A stretch of 64,000 bases of DNA from Oceanispirochaeta sp. M1 (GCF_003346715.1 NZ_QQPQ01000012.1:99695-163694); one strand, 5' to 3'. Shown: positions 17,255 through 26,473, counted from the stretch's first letter. Made by a program: numbers and translations. Notes: generated by a model not told the origin, from the letters alone.

Positions 17255-18196
17255 TTAGTTGATGTACTGCCGGTAAATTGACGGGTTAAGCAATTTTATA
17301 TTCATAAGGACCTCATCAATCGTTTTTCTATCTTCCTTCGTGCTTATATAATGATCAATAAGCCAGAAATACCTATTTATTAAACGGGGCACCAGCGTCC
17401 CGTTCTCACTATTCTGCCGGATTTCATTCTGAAGAGAAAAAATGGACTGCTTGAGTTTTCCATACTCAATAGGCCGCATTTCTCTTTTGATATTGAATAC
17501 TCCATAGATGACTCCGTACACAGGAAGCCATTCACTCAGGTATTCTTTTTCTATACCGGTCTCAATAACTTTCTCAATGAGCTTCAGTATGAGTCCTGAT
17601 TCAAGTCTTGATAAATCAACTTGCTCAGGATTCAGATAGAAAGCTTCCCGAAAAAATATTTTAGCTCCCTGCATTTCATCTACAAGGGCATAAGTATCAG
17701 CCAATTCAGCCAGAATCTCAGAGTTATCTCTGTTCATCTTGGCACCTTTTTCAAGGATACTGACTGCTTTTTCATAATTCCCCAGCACCTTATTGCATCT
17801 TCCGATTCCAAGGTACAGTTCCAAATCATTGTTATCATCCAGATGTAACTGTTCATAGCAGCACAACGCTTCTGAATGAACCATGTATTTCAGGGATTGA
17901 ATTCCCCTCTCAGGAGCCACACTTTTGATTTTGTCTGACCAGTCAGTAAACTGATCCCACTGCTTCAAAAGATAGTCTCCCTTTTCATATGGACCGGTAA
18001 AATCGATCATTCTGTTCCAGCGCTCTTTCCAGAATTTCAGCATTCTGAGAAGTCCCGCCAGTTCTTCACGGTCAAAGTCTACAGAATAAGCTTCATCCAG
18101 CATAGACAGGGCTCTATCGAGTTCCCGTCTCGCGGTAGAGCGATAGACATCTTCGAGATATTCATCTATGTCTTTTTTCAGCTCTATATCACTCAT
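17255..18196 (-). CDS. TPR-repeat protein upstream of greA
   Basis: A 313-residue soluble protein with no signal peptide. Recognisable TPR helices lie around residues 125-190 (LELYLGIGRCNKVLGNYEKA, NSEILAELADTYALVDEMQGA, AKIFFREAFYLNPEQ). The rest is helical. It is followed 9 bp later by the greA fusion, so the pair is likely co-regulated and may interact through helical repeats. Function unknown. Its own start has no clear Shine-Dalgarno, only AAG before the ATG. Confidence 0.75.
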   Translation of the reverse strand: MSDIELKKDIDEYLEDVYRSTARRELDRALSMLDEAYSVDFDREELAGLLRMLKFWKERWNRMIDFTGPYEKGDYLLKQWDQFTDWSDKIKSVAPERGIQSLKYMVHSEALCCYEQLHLDDNNDLELYLGIGRCNKVLGNYEKAVSILEKGAKMNRDNSEILAELADTYALVDEMQGAKIFFREAFYLNPEQVDLSRLESGLILKLIEKVIETGIEKEYLSEWLPVYGVIYGVFNIKREMRPIEYGKLKQSIFSLQNEIRQNSENGTLVPRLINRYFWLIDHYISTKEDRKTIDEVLMNIKLLNPSIYRQYIN

Positions 18197-18338
18197 TCTT
18201 GTTTTAGCCTGAACATTCAGGTAAATGCACTACTGCATCTTTCTAATTATACCTGTCCCGCTACTTTAGTCAACAAATGCAAACTTTGTGAAGCAATGAA
18301 AATTCATAATTCACTGTTTTTTCTTTTGAAGCTGCAGT

Positions 18339-18366
18339 TTTACAAAAAAAAACTTTTAAGTATAAT
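18339..18366 (+). promoter_or_regulatory. rpe promoter, predicted to give a leaderless mRNA
   Basis: TTTACA (18339-18344), 16-nt spacer, perfect -10 TATAAT (18361-18366). Six nucleotides (TGATAA) separate it from the rpe ATG at 18373, so transcription should start at the A of the ATG. No Shine-Dalgarno lies upstream, and Rpe homology begins directly at this ATG. Confidence 0.7.
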
Positions 18367-18372
18367 TGATAA

Positions 18373-19029
18373 ATGAAGAAAATAATAAAATGCGCTCCTT
18401 CGATTTTAGCGTCTGATTTTGCGAATATCTCCCAGGGTATTAATCTGATTGAATCTGCCGGAGCAGATTGGGTCCATCTTGACGTTATGGATGGATCATT
18501 TGTCCCCGAAATAACTTTTGGATCTCAGATGGTAAAAGCCGTGAAGTCAAAAACAGATCTTCCTCTTGATGTTCATCTGATGATTGAGAAACCTGAAAAT
18601 CATGTTCAGTCCTTTTTAAAGGCCGGTTCCGATTTTATCACCTTTCATGCGGAAGCTGTTGTTCATGGCCACAGGGTTATACAGATGATTAAGGACGGCG
18701 GTGCAGGAGCAGGGATCTCTATAGTACCTTCAACTCCTGTTTCAGTATTGTCTGAGTTGCTCCCTTTTGTAGATCTGGTGCTTATTATGACAGTAAACCC
18801 GGGATACGGTGGACAGTCTCTGATCCCTGAATGTCTCGATAAGGTCAGAATACTCAATGAAATAAGAGAAGAAAAGGGCTATAAGTATGAGATCTCAATT
18901 GACGGCGGGGTAAACAGGTCCACAATAAAGCAGAGTAAGGAGGCAGGAATAGATGTTTTTGTCGCCGGGTCCGCTTTCTTCGGTGCCGACGATCCTGCAG
19001 CAGAGGTTGAGTATCTAAAAAATTGCTGA
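18373..19029 (+). CDS. rpe: Ribulose-phosphate 3-epimerase
   Basis: Interconverts ribulose-5-phosphate and xylulose-5-phosphate in the pentose phosphate pathway. It is a TIM barrel of 218 residues with all family motifs: APSILASDF at 8-16, the metal site WVHLDVMDGSFVPE at 33-46 with D37 catalytic, DVHLMIEKPE, IMTVNPGYGGQ, SIDGGVN with the second catalytic Asp, and the phosphate loop VAGSAFFGA. The ATG is fixed by homology and lies 6 nt from a perfect -10 box, so the message is probably leaderless. The gap to the next gene is 66 bp. Confidence 0.95.
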   Translation: MKKIIKCAPSILASDFANISQGINLIESAGADWVHLDVMDGSFVPEITFGSQMVKAVKSKTDLPLDVHLMIEKPENHVQSFLKAGSDFITFHAEAVVHGHRVIQMIKDGGAGAGISIVPSTPVSVLSELLPFVDLVLIMTVNPGYGGQSLIPECLDKVRILNEIREEKGYKYEISIDGGVNRSTIKQSKEAGIDVFVAGSAFFGADDPAAEVEYLKNC

Positions 19030-19095
19030 TCTGGGTGAAAGGTATTTTACTTTAAAGGATGGACCGCCGATGTTTGAACTGTGAGGTACTGTCTG

Positions 19096-19911
19096 ATGAA
19101 ATGGAAATTTCTGCAAAGCAAACTCTTGATTGTTTGTCTGATATTGATTGTGCAGCCTGTATTTGCCGGCAATGCTCTAAATGATGAATTTCTCTTCGGG
19201 CTTGATTTGTTCAAGGAAGCCCGTTATGAACAGTCAATACGTCTGTTTCAGGCTGTGTTAGATGATCCGAAATCTGATGATCTGCACGGAGATGCAAGTT
19301 ATTGGCTGTCCAGAAGCTATCTGGAAAGTGGAGATCTTGTCAGTTCATCCCAGTACCTGGATGATTTTCTGATGAATTATGCCTCTCATGGACTCAATAT
19401 CCCTGGACGGTACTATAAGGGAAGAATACTCTTCATGCAGGAGGAGTATGATAAATCAATTCATTATTTCTCCTCTTTCCTGACTTCATATCCTGACAGC
19501 CCCTATTATGCCAACAGCCTTTTCTGGATAGGTGAGTCGCTGTATTTCCTTGGAAGATTCGATGAAGCAGGTGAAATATACAGCAGCCTCCTTGAGAAAT
19601 ATCCCCGCAGTGTTAAAACTGAAGCATCACGCTACCGTCTCTCCCTTATTGAATATAGATACAGGGAAGAGGAACTGCTCAAGCTGCTTCAATGGAGTCA
19701 CGAGGAGTTTTTAAAGAGCTCTGGAGATTACGAGCAGAAAGAAAAAGAATTTAATCAGGCTCTTGCTGTTTATCAGGAAAAACTGATTGAACTGACAAAA
19801 ACGCGGGAAATCTATGATAACAGGTTGAAGCTGCTTTCCTTTAAGCAAGAAGCTCTGGATTTGAAAGAAAGACTCCTTAGAGCTGTTTCCGGAGGCGAAT
19901 CAGGTGAATAA
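19096..19911 (+). CDS. Exported TPR protein, CpoB/YbgF-like
   Basis: A 271-residue periplasmic protein. The signal peptide is about 24 residues, ending QPVFA before GNAL. TPR units follow (EFLFGLDLFKEARYEQSIRLF, DASYWLSRSYLESGDL, YYKGRILFMQEEYDKSIHYF, NSLFWIGESLYFLGRFDEA), then a C-terminal coiled coil (about 210-265). The layout resembles CpoB/BamD-type envelope scaffolds. ATG 19096 is preceded by GTGAGG at 9 nt; an in-frame GTG at 19081 is part of that ribosome-binding site. It overlaps the next gene by 8 bp, so the three genes at 19096-22004 are one unit. Confidence 0.75.
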   Translation: MKWKFLQSKLLIVCLILIVQPVFAGNALNDEFLFGLDLFKEARYEQSIRLFQAVLDDPKSDDLHGDASYWLSRSYLESGDLVSSSQYLDDFLMNYASHGLNIPGRYYKGRILFMQEEYDKSIHYFSSFLTSYPDSPYYANSLFWIGESLYFLGRFDEAGEIYSSLLEKYPRSVKTEASRYRLSLIEYRYREEELLKLLQWSHEEFLKSSGDYEQKEKEFNQALAVYQEKLIELTKTREIYDNRLKLLSFKQEALDLKERLLRAVSGGESGE

Positions 19912-20926
19912 AATTAAATATACAGCAGCAGTACTGCTTCTTATAACCGGTCTCTACGGAATCTCGGCATTAGAGCTCAAGGATAATTCCTCAAAGGTTC
20001 TTTTTGATGAGAAAGATGCTGTATGGAGTCTTTATTACAATTATGATGGAAAAATGCTCCCTTTGTTTGAAGACAGGGACAGCAGAACCTCATATATGAA
20101 TATAGTAATAGACAACAGAACATACAGACTTCAGAAGAACTCCTTTTTTAACCAGCATACTGAATCAAACAACGGTTATGTCGTAGCTCACTGGAGCAAT
20201 AATATTCTTCATGTGACTCAGACCGTTAAGGTGGATCATCAGATTAAAGGGTTCAGCGTGACGGTTACTGTCAGAAACCTTTCAAAGAATTACCTCTCAG
20301 TGGGTTTGAAAAACCTTGTTGATACTCATAATAACTCGGATGGTCCCGATTTTACTGTTAACGGAAATCTTCCTGTCAACTCTGAAAGAGAGTGGACTGC
20401 GGCGGAAGTTCCTGACTACTGGGCTACATTTCCAAATAGTGAATCTGGAAGTCAGATGACCTACACAACTCTGGGAGACAGAAAGCCTGATAGAATAATT
20501 TTTGCCAACTGGAAGCGTTTGAATGACAGTGACTGGGATTTTAATCTTAGAGAAGGCCGGGATTTTTCTCTGCTGCCTTATTCAATAAATGATTCGGCTG
20601 CAGGTATTTTTTACAACGCTGTCTCCATCCCCCCGGGGACTGAAATATCAATACAGTATGCTCTGACAGCCGGAGGGCCTGTTCTTGGAAAGAGGAGCAG
20701 TGCTTCTACGGCAGCTGTTGCTGGCAGTTCAGATACTCTGGACGGGAAACAGATTATTCTCAATTATGCCCTGGGATATGACCTGGACCTGATTGATAAA
20801 ATTATTGATGAGATCAATTCGCTTCTAAAGACTGCTGATCCGGTATATAATTCTCAAATTGAGTACTATGAAAATGAACTGGAGAAGCTTAAGCAAAAAT
20901 TATCTCACTATGAAAATTTACAATAA
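19904..20926 (+). CDS. Exported beta-rich protein, function unknown
   Basis: A 340-residue protein with a signal peptide (GLYGISA, cleavage about residue 22) and a long beta-strand-rich mature region (IVIDNRTYRLQKNSF, ILHVTQTVKVDHQIKGFSVT, VTVRNLSKNYLSVGLKNLVD). The C-terminal 60 residues are a helical coiled coil (IDEINSLLKTADPV...YENELEKLKQKLSHYE). GTG 19904 follows GGAGG at 8 nt. It overlaps the upstream TPR gene by 8 bp and the downstream TPR gene by 17 bp. I recognise no family; periplasmic location is inferred. Confidence 0.7.
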   Translation: MNKIKYTAAVLLLITGLYGISALELKDNSSKVLFDEKDAVWSLYYNYDGKMLPLFEDRDSRTSYMNIVIDNRTYRLQKNSFFNQHTESNNGYVVAHWSNNILHVTQTVKVDHQIKGFSVTVTVRNLSKNYLSVGLKNLVDTHNNSDGPDFTVNGNLPVNSEREWTAAEVPDYWATFPNSESGSQMTYTTLGDRKPDRIIFANWKRLNDSDWDFNLREGRDFSLLPYSINDSAAGIFYNAVSIPPGTEISIQYALTAGGPVLGKRSSASTAAVAGSSDTLDGKQIILNYALGYDLDLIDKIIDEINSLLKTADPVYNSQIEYYENELEKLKQKLSHYENLQ

Positions 20927-22004
20927 GACACTTAAAAAAGCATATAAACTTCTCAGATCCGGGCAATATGGTAAAGTTGTTGCCCTGCTGGAACCTAAGG
21001 TTCCTCTATTTCTTGAAAATTATCAGTTTTACTATATTCTGGGAATCGCCTGCCTCCGGAACGGTGATAACGGCGGGGCCGATACATATCTGAAAAGAGC
21101 CGTTCAGGTAAACAGGAATGCCGTTGAACCTCGTCTGTTTCTGGCTTCTCTTGCACTCAGACGTAAAGATACAACCGAGGCCGTCAGATTATGGCTCGGT
21201 ATTCTTGATATTGATTCATCCTGTAAAGAAGCCAAGAAGGGCCTTGACAGGATTAGAAAAATATCAGATTCAGAGGCTCTGGATCTGTACCTCAACAGAA
21301 ACAGCTTTCGTAAGCTCCTCCCGAGGATTAGAAAGAGACTGTCCCCACTGTTTCTGCTTATACCCCTAATGGCAGTTATCTTTTTTTCCGGGTATATGAA
21401 GCGCGATCTGATTTCCGGATGGTTTGATTCCAATGATCTTCCTTCCAGAGAAAATCTTTCCTATATGTTCAGTGATTTGAAAAAAGAGAAGCTGACGGAT
21501 GAGAATCCTCAGGGCTTTATTTTCAATTTAACTGAAGACCAGATTCTTACTTCGTTGAAAAGTGCTCAGACTTACTTTGATGCATATGATGATAACCGAA
21601 CCCGGAAAGAAATAAACAGAGTTCTCTATTCAAATGCTTCAGAATCTGCCAAACAGCGGGCACGTATACTTGAGGGCTATCTGAAAGAGCCAGATCTTAC
21701 ATCCTTTGAAAACATTTTTGACTATAAAGATGTGATTGAAGATCCCTATCTATATAATAAATGCTTTATCAGGTGGAAAGGGCGCTTTTCCAATCTGAAT
21801 ATGTCCGATCCGGGAATGTTCTTTGATTTTCTGGTGGGTTATGATACCGCAGAGGTACTTGAAGGTATTGAACCGGCGTATACCGATTTCCAGGTACGTC
21901 TGGACAGCAGCCTTCCCCTGGAAGTTCTGGGACAGATAGAGACACTCGACAGAGACAGCCTCAGGATCAGAGTTGTTTCACTTCGAAATATAGTTGATCC
22001 ATAA
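20910..22004 (+). CDS. Membrane-anchored TPR protein
   Basis: About 364 residues. N-terminal TPR helices (YKLLRSGQYGKVVALLEPK, YYILGIACLRNGDNGGADTY, RLFLASLALRRKDTTEAVRL) are followed by one transmembrane helix at about 144-163 (SPLFLLIPLMAVIFFSGYM) and a C-terminal domain predicted to be periplasmic, with no recognised fold. So the TPR part faces the cytoplasm. The start is uncertain: ATG 20910 lies where the TPR begins but lacks a Shine-Dalgarno; TTG 20859 and ATGs at 20868/20874 are in frame upstream. It is translated from within the preceding gene, so coupling may replace the ribosome-binding site. Function unknown. Confidence 0.7.
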   Translation: MKIYNKTLKKAYKLLRSGQYGKVVALLEPKVPLFLENYQFYYILGIACLRNGDNGGADTYLKRAVQVNRNAVEPRLFLASLALRRKDTTEAVRLWLGILDIDSSCKEAKKGLDRIRKISDSEALDLYLNRNSFRKLLPRIRKRLSPLFLLIPLMAVIFFSGYMKRDLISGWFDSNDLPSRENLSYMFSDLKKEKLTDENPQGFIFNLTEDQILTSLKSAQTYFDAYDDNRTRKEINRVLYSNASESAKQRARILEGYLKEPDLTSFENIFDYKDVIEDPYLYNKCFIRWKGRFSNLNMSDPGMFFDFLVGYDTAEVLEGIEPAYTDFQVRLDSSLPLEVLGQIETLDRDSLRIRVVSLRNIVDP

Positions 22005-22162
22005 TCTCTTTGCTGGTATATTAACAATACAAATGTATAGTGTTTTGCTGAATCTCAAAATTATGTTAATTATGTATGAAGTATGAGAGCAGTTTTTACT
22101 GTATGATTATTATCAATAATTAACAGTAAGGCTCAGTTCAGTTGAATCAGCGGAGGAAAATC

Positions 22163-23254
22163 ATGGCAGATAAAAGCTCAGATGACAAAAAAAAGGCTAT
22201 AGAAGCCGCCCGTCTACAGATAGAAAAGCAGTTCGGTAAGGGTTCCATCATGAAAATGGGCGATCAGCCTCATATGGAAGTTGAGGCTATCCCTTCAGGT
22301 TCAATTCTTCTGGATGAAGCATTAGGTGTAGGTGGATATCCCAAGGGCCGTATTGTTGAAATTTATGGTCCTGAATCCTCAGGAAAAACAACACTGGCTC
22401 TTCATGCAATTGCTGAGTCTCAGAAACAGGGTGGTATTGCTGCTTTTATCGATGCAGAGCATGCCCTTGATCCTTCATATGCCAGGGGACTTGGTGTCAA
22501 TGTTGATGAATTGTGGGTTTCTCAGCCTGACACAGGTGAACAGTCACTGGAAATAACAGAGTCTTTAATCCGTTCCGGTGCTGTAGATATCATTGTCGTT
22601 GACTCAGTTGCCGCTTTGACGCCACGTGCCGAGATCGAAGGGGATATGGGTGATTCCCATATGGGATTACAGGCAAGACTGATGAGTCAGGCTCTTCGTA
22701 AATTGACAGGTATCATTTCCAAGTCCAACGCTTGTCTTATTTTTATCAATCAGATTCGTATGAAAATAGGTGTTATGTTTGGAAATCCTGAAACCACAAC
22801 TGGTGGTAATGCTCTGAAATTCTATTCTTCAGTCCGTCTTGAGGTTCGAAAGATTGAAACAATGGCCAAGGGACAGGAAGATGCAATCGGTAACAGGGTT
22901 CGTGTAAAAGTTGTAAAAAATAAGGTAGCCCCTCCTTTTCGTAAGGTGGAACTTGAAATTATATTCGGTAAGGGTATTTCTTCTATTGCAAGTCTTATGG
23001 ATGCAGCTCTGAAGTATGAACTGATTCAGAAAAGCGGAAGCTGGTACTCCATGGATGAGGAGAGAATCGGACAGGGACGTGATAATGTCAAAAAATATCT
23101 GGAAGATAATGAAGTTATTGCAGAGAATCTTCTTTTACAATTAAGAGGAATAATGTTCCCTTCCAAGAAAGTTGAAGCTCCCAAGGATGATAAGAAAGTT
23201 AAGAAAGCTACTAAAGATAAAGAACCCAAGAAAATAAAAGAGGAGTTGTTCTGA
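22163..23254 (+). CDS. recA: Recombinase RecA
   Basis: An ATP-dependent strand-exchange protein for homologous repair and the SOS response. Walker A GPESSGKT is at 69-76, Walker B is [10 protein letters not shown], the L1/L2 DNA-binding loops are present ([37 protein letters not shown]), and the C-terminus is a lysine-rich tail of about 30 residues ([18 protein letters not shown]). Start ATG 22163 has GGAGGA 5 nt upstream; an in-frame ATG at 22142 lies before that site. The stop overlaps the apparent folK start, making recA the head of a long plus-strand run. The 158-bp upstream spacer has no recognisable LexA box. Confidence 0.97.
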   Translation: MADKSSDDKKKAIEAARLQIEKQFGKGSIMKMGDQPHMEVEAIPSGSILLDEALGVGGYPKGRIVEIYGPESSGKTTLALHAIAESQKQGGIAAFIDAEHALDPSYARGLGVNVDELWVSQPDTGEQSLEITESLIRSGAVDIIVVDSVAALTPRAEIEGDMGDSHMGLQARLMSQALRKLTGIISKSNACLIFINQIRMKIGVMFGNPETTTGGNALKFYSSVRLEVRKIETMAKGQEDAIGNRVRVKVVKNKVAPPFRKVELEIIFGKGISSIASLMDAALKYELIQKSGSWYSMDEERIGQGRDNVKKYLEDNEVIAENLLLQLRGIMFPSKKVEAPKDDKKVKKATKDKEPKKIKEELF

Positions 23255-23799
23255 AAGAAGAACACTCCTTAAACAAGGTCTATATCGGTATCGGCACAAA
23301 TGTGGGCGATCGTATTGCCAATCTCCTTGGCGCATGCAGATCCCTGAATGATATATTGGATGATTTCTCAGCATCCTCTGTCTGGGAAACCAGAGCTATG
23401 ATTGTTGAAGATCAGCCTAATTTTCTTAATATGGCAGTCTGTGGTGACTATCAGGGAGGCGAGAACAGTCTTCTTGAAGATCTCCAACGCATTGAAGCCT
23501 CCCTGGGGCGTGACCGCAGCAGGGAGATCCCTAAAGGTCCAAGAACAATGGATCTTGATATATTGTTCTTTTCAGATAAAAAAATTGAAACAGAGACACT
23601 TACAATTCCCCATCCGGGAATTCGGCTGAGGGCCTTTGTTCTCTATCCTCTTCTGGAAGTTTATCCCAAAGATTCACCGGCCTATATTCAATATAAGGAA
23701 GCACTGGAACAAATGGATGATCAGGGTGTAGAGTGTTTTATAAAAATTATGAAGGGAAAAAGTATCTTCAAAGCCTTGGAGGAAAAGCGCATTGAGTGA
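23251..23799 (+). CDS. folK: HPPK (folate biosynthesis) with apparent CTG start
   Basis: 6-hydroxymethyl-7,8-dihydropterin pyrophosphokinase transfers pyrophosphate from ATP to the pterin for folate synthesis. Motifs: [13 protein letters not shown] at the N-terminus, [34 protein letters not shown] with the catalytic DLD, and [16 protein letters not shown]. The conserved N-terminal strand lies upstream of the first GTG (23302), and no ATG, GTG or TTG occurs in frame between it and the stop at 23218. CTG 23251, with GGAG 5 nt before it, overlaps the recA TGA and is the best start. A programmed frameshift from recA is an alternative. The gene ends 8 bp inside scpA. Confidence 0.85.
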   Translation: MKEEHSLNKVYIGIGTNVGDRIANLLGACRSLNDILDDFSASSVWETRAMIVEDQPNFLNMAVCGDYQGGENSLLEDLQRIEASLGRDRSREIPKGPRTMDLDILFFSDKKIETETLTIPHPGIRLRAFVLYPLLEVYPKDSPAYIQYKEALEQMDDQGVECFIKIMKGKSIFKALEEKRIE

Positions 23800-24556
23800 A
23801 CATGTTACATTTCAGCTGGATCAGTTTGAGGGTCCTCTAGACCTGCTGCTGTTCCTTATAAAGAAAAATGAAGTGAATATATATGACATTCCCATTTCTT
23901 CCATAACGGAGCAGTATCTTTCTTTTCTTCAATACTCAACAGCGGTCAATTTAGAGAATATTACAGAATTCTATCTCCTTGCCGCTACTCTTCTTTACAT
24001 CAAATCCAGAATGCTTCTACCTGTGGAGGTCGATTTTTCAGATGAAATTGAAGACCCTCGGGAAGAGCTTGTTGCTAAACTGATCGATTATCAGAAATAT
24101 AAAAAACTCTCAGAGCTTATGACAGAGCAGGAAAAATCCACAGAGTGGGTAATTGAGCGTAAAAAGAAACAGCGTATGCTCCCCTTTGATAATGAAGAGG
24201 AGCTCTGGGAAGAAGTTGATGTGTGGGAGCTTCTGCAGAGTTTCTCTACTGTTATGGGGTCACTTACAAAGGAAGCTATTGTAAATCTCTATGAGGAAGT
24301 GACTGTAAATGAGAAGATTACTCTTATTCAGGAACTCCTTGAAGAGAGGGGTGAATTCGGCTTTACCGACATCCTGATCAATCCCAATTCTATAATGGAA
24401 ATTGTCTGTGCTTTTCTGGCAGTCCTAGAATCTGTTAAAACCAGGCTCATAATGGTCTATCAGAACAAGCTTTTTGGCGATATTATGATAAAATCAAGAC
24501 ATTCGGAACAAGAGAGTGAGAAACATGAATCTGATTCAGGAACGATCGATAGTTGA
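23792..24556 (+). CDS. scpA: Segregation and condensation protein A
   Basis: The kleisin subunit of the SMC-ScpAB condensin that organises and segregates the chromosome. The N-terminal kleisin motif FQLDQFEGPLDLLLFLIKK is followed by NIYDIPISSITEQYL, LLAATLLYIKSRMLLP and the C-terminal winged helix (FTDILINPNSIMEIVCAFLAVLE). Length 254 is typical. The TTG start has GGAGGA 8 nt upstream, and the gene overlaps folK by 8 bp and scpB by 32 bp, so expression is coupled. No smc gene is in the window. Confidence 0.93.
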   Translation: MSEHVTFQLDQFEGPLDLLLFLIKKNEVNIYDIPISSITEQYLSFLQYSTAVNLENITEFYLLAATLLYIKSRMLLPVEVDFSDEIEDPREELVAKLIDYQKYKKLSELMTEQEKSTEWVIERKKKQRMLPFDNEEELWEEVDVWELLQSFSTVMGSLTKEAIVNLYEEVTVNEKITLIQELLEERGEFGFTDILINPNSIMEIVCAFLAVLESVKTRLIMVYQNKLFGDIMIKSRHSEQESEKHESDSGTIDS

Positions 24557-25064
24557 AGCAGCCTTATTTCTTGAAAGTGATCCCGTTACAATTGAGCATC
24601 TGATCAAAGTCACAGGTTTATCCAGGGATGTTCTTAAAGAGGTGATGGATGAATTGAAAGATCACTATGCAGGCGAAGAGCATGGAATAGTGATTAACGA
24701 AGTGCAGGGTGGATATGTACTGGCTGCTAAAGAGGCTCTTTGGGATAATCTGAAAGAGTACTATGGTAAAAAAAATGAAGACAAATTGTCCCGTGCCGCT
24801 ATGGAAACATTATCTATTATCGCTTATTCTCAACCGCTGACTAAAGCTGAGATAGAAAATATCCGCGGTGTCAGCTCCGACGGAATGATCCGTCTCCTGG
24901 TTAAAAGAGGTCTTATCCGTGAAGTCGGTAAAAAAGATGTACCCGGAAAACCTCTTCAGTACGGAACATCCAAGGAATTTCTGAAACTTTTCAGATTGAA
25001 GAGTATATCGGATTTACCAAAACTGGATGAAGTTGAACAGAAAAGGTTTGAATTGAATGGATAA
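24525..25064 (+). CDS. scpB: Segregation and condensation protein B
   Basis: The partner of ScpA in the SMC complex; a dimer of tandem winged helices. Motifs: IVEAALFLESDPVTIEHLIKV, GIVINEVQGGYVLAAKE, LSRAAMETLSIIAYSQP and the conserved EIENIRGVSSDGMIRLL, RGLIREVGKKDVPGKPLQYG. Length 179. ATG 24525 was preferred over GTG 24516 because the protein then begins MNLIQERSIVEAALF as in the family. It overlaps scpA by 32 bp and the pseudouridine synthase gene by 8 bp. Confidence 0.93.
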   Translation: MNLIQERSIVEAALFLESDPVTIEHLIKVTGLSRDVLKEVMDELKDHYAGEEHGIVINEVQGGYVLAAKEALWDNLKEYYGKKNEDKLSRAAMETLSIIAYSQPLTKAEIENIRGVSSDGMIRLLVKRGLIREVGKKDVPGKPLQYGTSKEFLKLFRLKSISDLPKLDEVEQKRFELNG

Positions 25065-25818
25065 AGATTTTGAATCACTGAGACTGCAGGTCTATCTGGC
25101 CCGCTGCGGTGTAGGAAGCAGAAGGAAATGTGAAGAATATATCTCTGATGGAAGGGTAACCGTCAATGATAAGGCAGTTCTTGTTCCCGGACAGAAAGTC
25201 GGTCCCGAAGACCGCGTGTGCTATAACGGAAGACCGGTGCGTCCTGAAAGGGAAAATGTCTACATCGCTTTACATAAGCCCTCCGGCTTTATTTGCTCCA
25301 ATCAGGACGATCAGGGGCGGCCTTTGGCTATCTCTCTTCTCTCTGATGTAACAAACAAAAGACTCTATAATGTAGGCCGCCTGGATTATATGACCTCGGG
25401 TCTTATTTTCTTTACAAATGACGGTGAGTTTTCCAAACTTATGACACATCCTTCCTCCCATCTGGAAAAGGAATATATGGTCACCACGAAAAAAGAGATA
25501 CCCAAAGAGCTTATGGAACAGTTTAAGAAGGGAATGTCTGTGCAGGGTGAGTATTTCCGTCTCAAGCGTTATACCTTAAAGGGCAGCAGGTCTGTTTCCA
25601 TTACTCTTGAAGAGGGAAAAAACAAAGAGCTTCGTAAGGTCTTTCTTTCTAAAAATATTACAATCAAGAGTATTCACAGGATCAGAATCGGCAATATCAA
25701 GCTGACAGGCCTTGCCTCCGGGCATTTTAGAAAGCTGACAAAAAAAGAGATTGATCAGCTGAAGAATCAGGCAGAAGAAAATAAGCTGAAATCCTCAAAA
25801 GCCAGAAATAAAAAATGA
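25057..25818 (+). CDS. 23S rRNA pseudouridine synthase, RluB/RsuA family
   Basis: Isomerises a uridine in rRNA to pseudouridine. It has an N-terminal S4 RNA-binding domain (LRLQVYLARCGVGSRRKCEEY, residues 8-65) and a catalytic domain with VGRLDYMTSGLIFFTNDGE containing the nucleophile D110, then HLEKEYMV and EGKNKELRKV. The scpA-scpB-rluB order is a common bacterial arrangement and favours RluB (U2605 in E. coli numbering), but RsuA or RluE/F specificity cannot be excluded. A lysine-rich tail ends the protein. It overlaps scpB by 8 bp and cmk by 4 bp. Confidence 0.9.
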   Translation: MDKDFESLRLQVYLARCGVGSRRKCEEYISDGRVTVNDKAVLVPGQKVGPEDRVCYNGRPVRPERENVYIALHKPSGFICSNQDDQGRPLAISLLSDVTNKRLYNVGRLDYMTSGLIFFTNDGEFSKLMTHPSSHLEKEYMVTTKKEIPKELMEQFKKGMSVQGEYFRLKRYTLKGSRSVSITLEEGKNKELRKVFLSKNITIKSIHRIRIGNIKLTGLASGHFRKLTKKEIDQLKNQAEENKLKSSKARNKK

Positions 25819-26453
25819 TAGTAGCAATAGATGGTCCGGCGGGTGTCGGTAAAAGTACAATAGCATCAACAATAGCCCGGGAGATGGGCTATTTTAATCT
25901 TAACTCAGGTAATTTCTATCGTGCAGTCTCTCTGTCACTTATGAGGAATAATATAAAAATTGATGATGAAAAAACCGTCTCTGCGATAGCAAAGGGACTG
26001 AAGTTCGATATCAGTGACAATCATCTGTATATGAATGATGAGGATGTTGAAGATCTTCTCCACAATGATGAAGTGGATGCCATCGTGGCTGAGGTGTCGG
26101 CTATAGTGCCCGTGAGGCACATTGTAAACGAGCATCTGAGAATTCTCAGCAAGTCTCTGGATCTTGTGGCCGAAGGCCGTGATATGACAACTGTTGTTTT
26201 TCCTCATGGCGAGGTAAAAGTTTTCCTTGATGCCTCCCCGGAAATACGTGCTGAAAGGCGCTTCAAGCAGGGTGTAAGCACCCTGTCTTATGAGGAAATT
26301 CTTGAGGGAATTCGCAAGCGGGATGTGATCGACAGAAACAAAAAAGAGGGAAGTTTAATCATCTCAGATGACGCCTTATATATTGACACATCTAGCTTGA
26401 CGTTAGAGCAAGTATGTGAGAAAGTAACAGATAAAATTAAAGAATTAAAATAA
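25815..26453 (+). CDS. cmk: Cytidylate kinase
   Basis: Phosphorylates CMP/dCMP with ATP in pyrimidine nucleotide synthesis. The P-loop GPAGVGKST is at residues 7-15. NSGNFYRAVSL corresponds to the family LDSGAMYRA motif, VAEGRDMTTVVFPHGEVKVFL to AEGRDIGT-VVFP, then DASPEIRAERRF and RDVIDRNKKEGSL. At 212 residues it is slightly short of the 220-230 usual. The ATG overlaps the preceding stop (ATGA). The cmk-rpsA order is widely conserved. Confidence 0.93.
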   Translation: MIVAIDGPAGVGKSTIASTIAREMGYFNLNSGNFYRAVSLSLMRNNIKIDDEKTVSAIAKGLKFDISDNHLYMNDEDVEDLLHNDEVDAIVAEVSAIVPVRHIVNEHLRILSKSLDLVAEGRDMTTVVFPHGEVKVFLDASPEIRAERRFKQGVSTLSYEEILEGIRKRDVIDRNKKEGSLIISDDALYIDTSSLTLEQVCEKVTDKIKELK

Positions 26454-26473
26454 TTCAGGAGAACGGAACGGTT

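Noticed and set aside
22099..22126. CTGT...ACAG pair upstream of recA as a LexA box
   Set aside because: The half-sites are about 20 nt apart instead of 8, and no second box is seen. An AT-rich quasi-palindrome lies between, but it does not match a known SOS operator.
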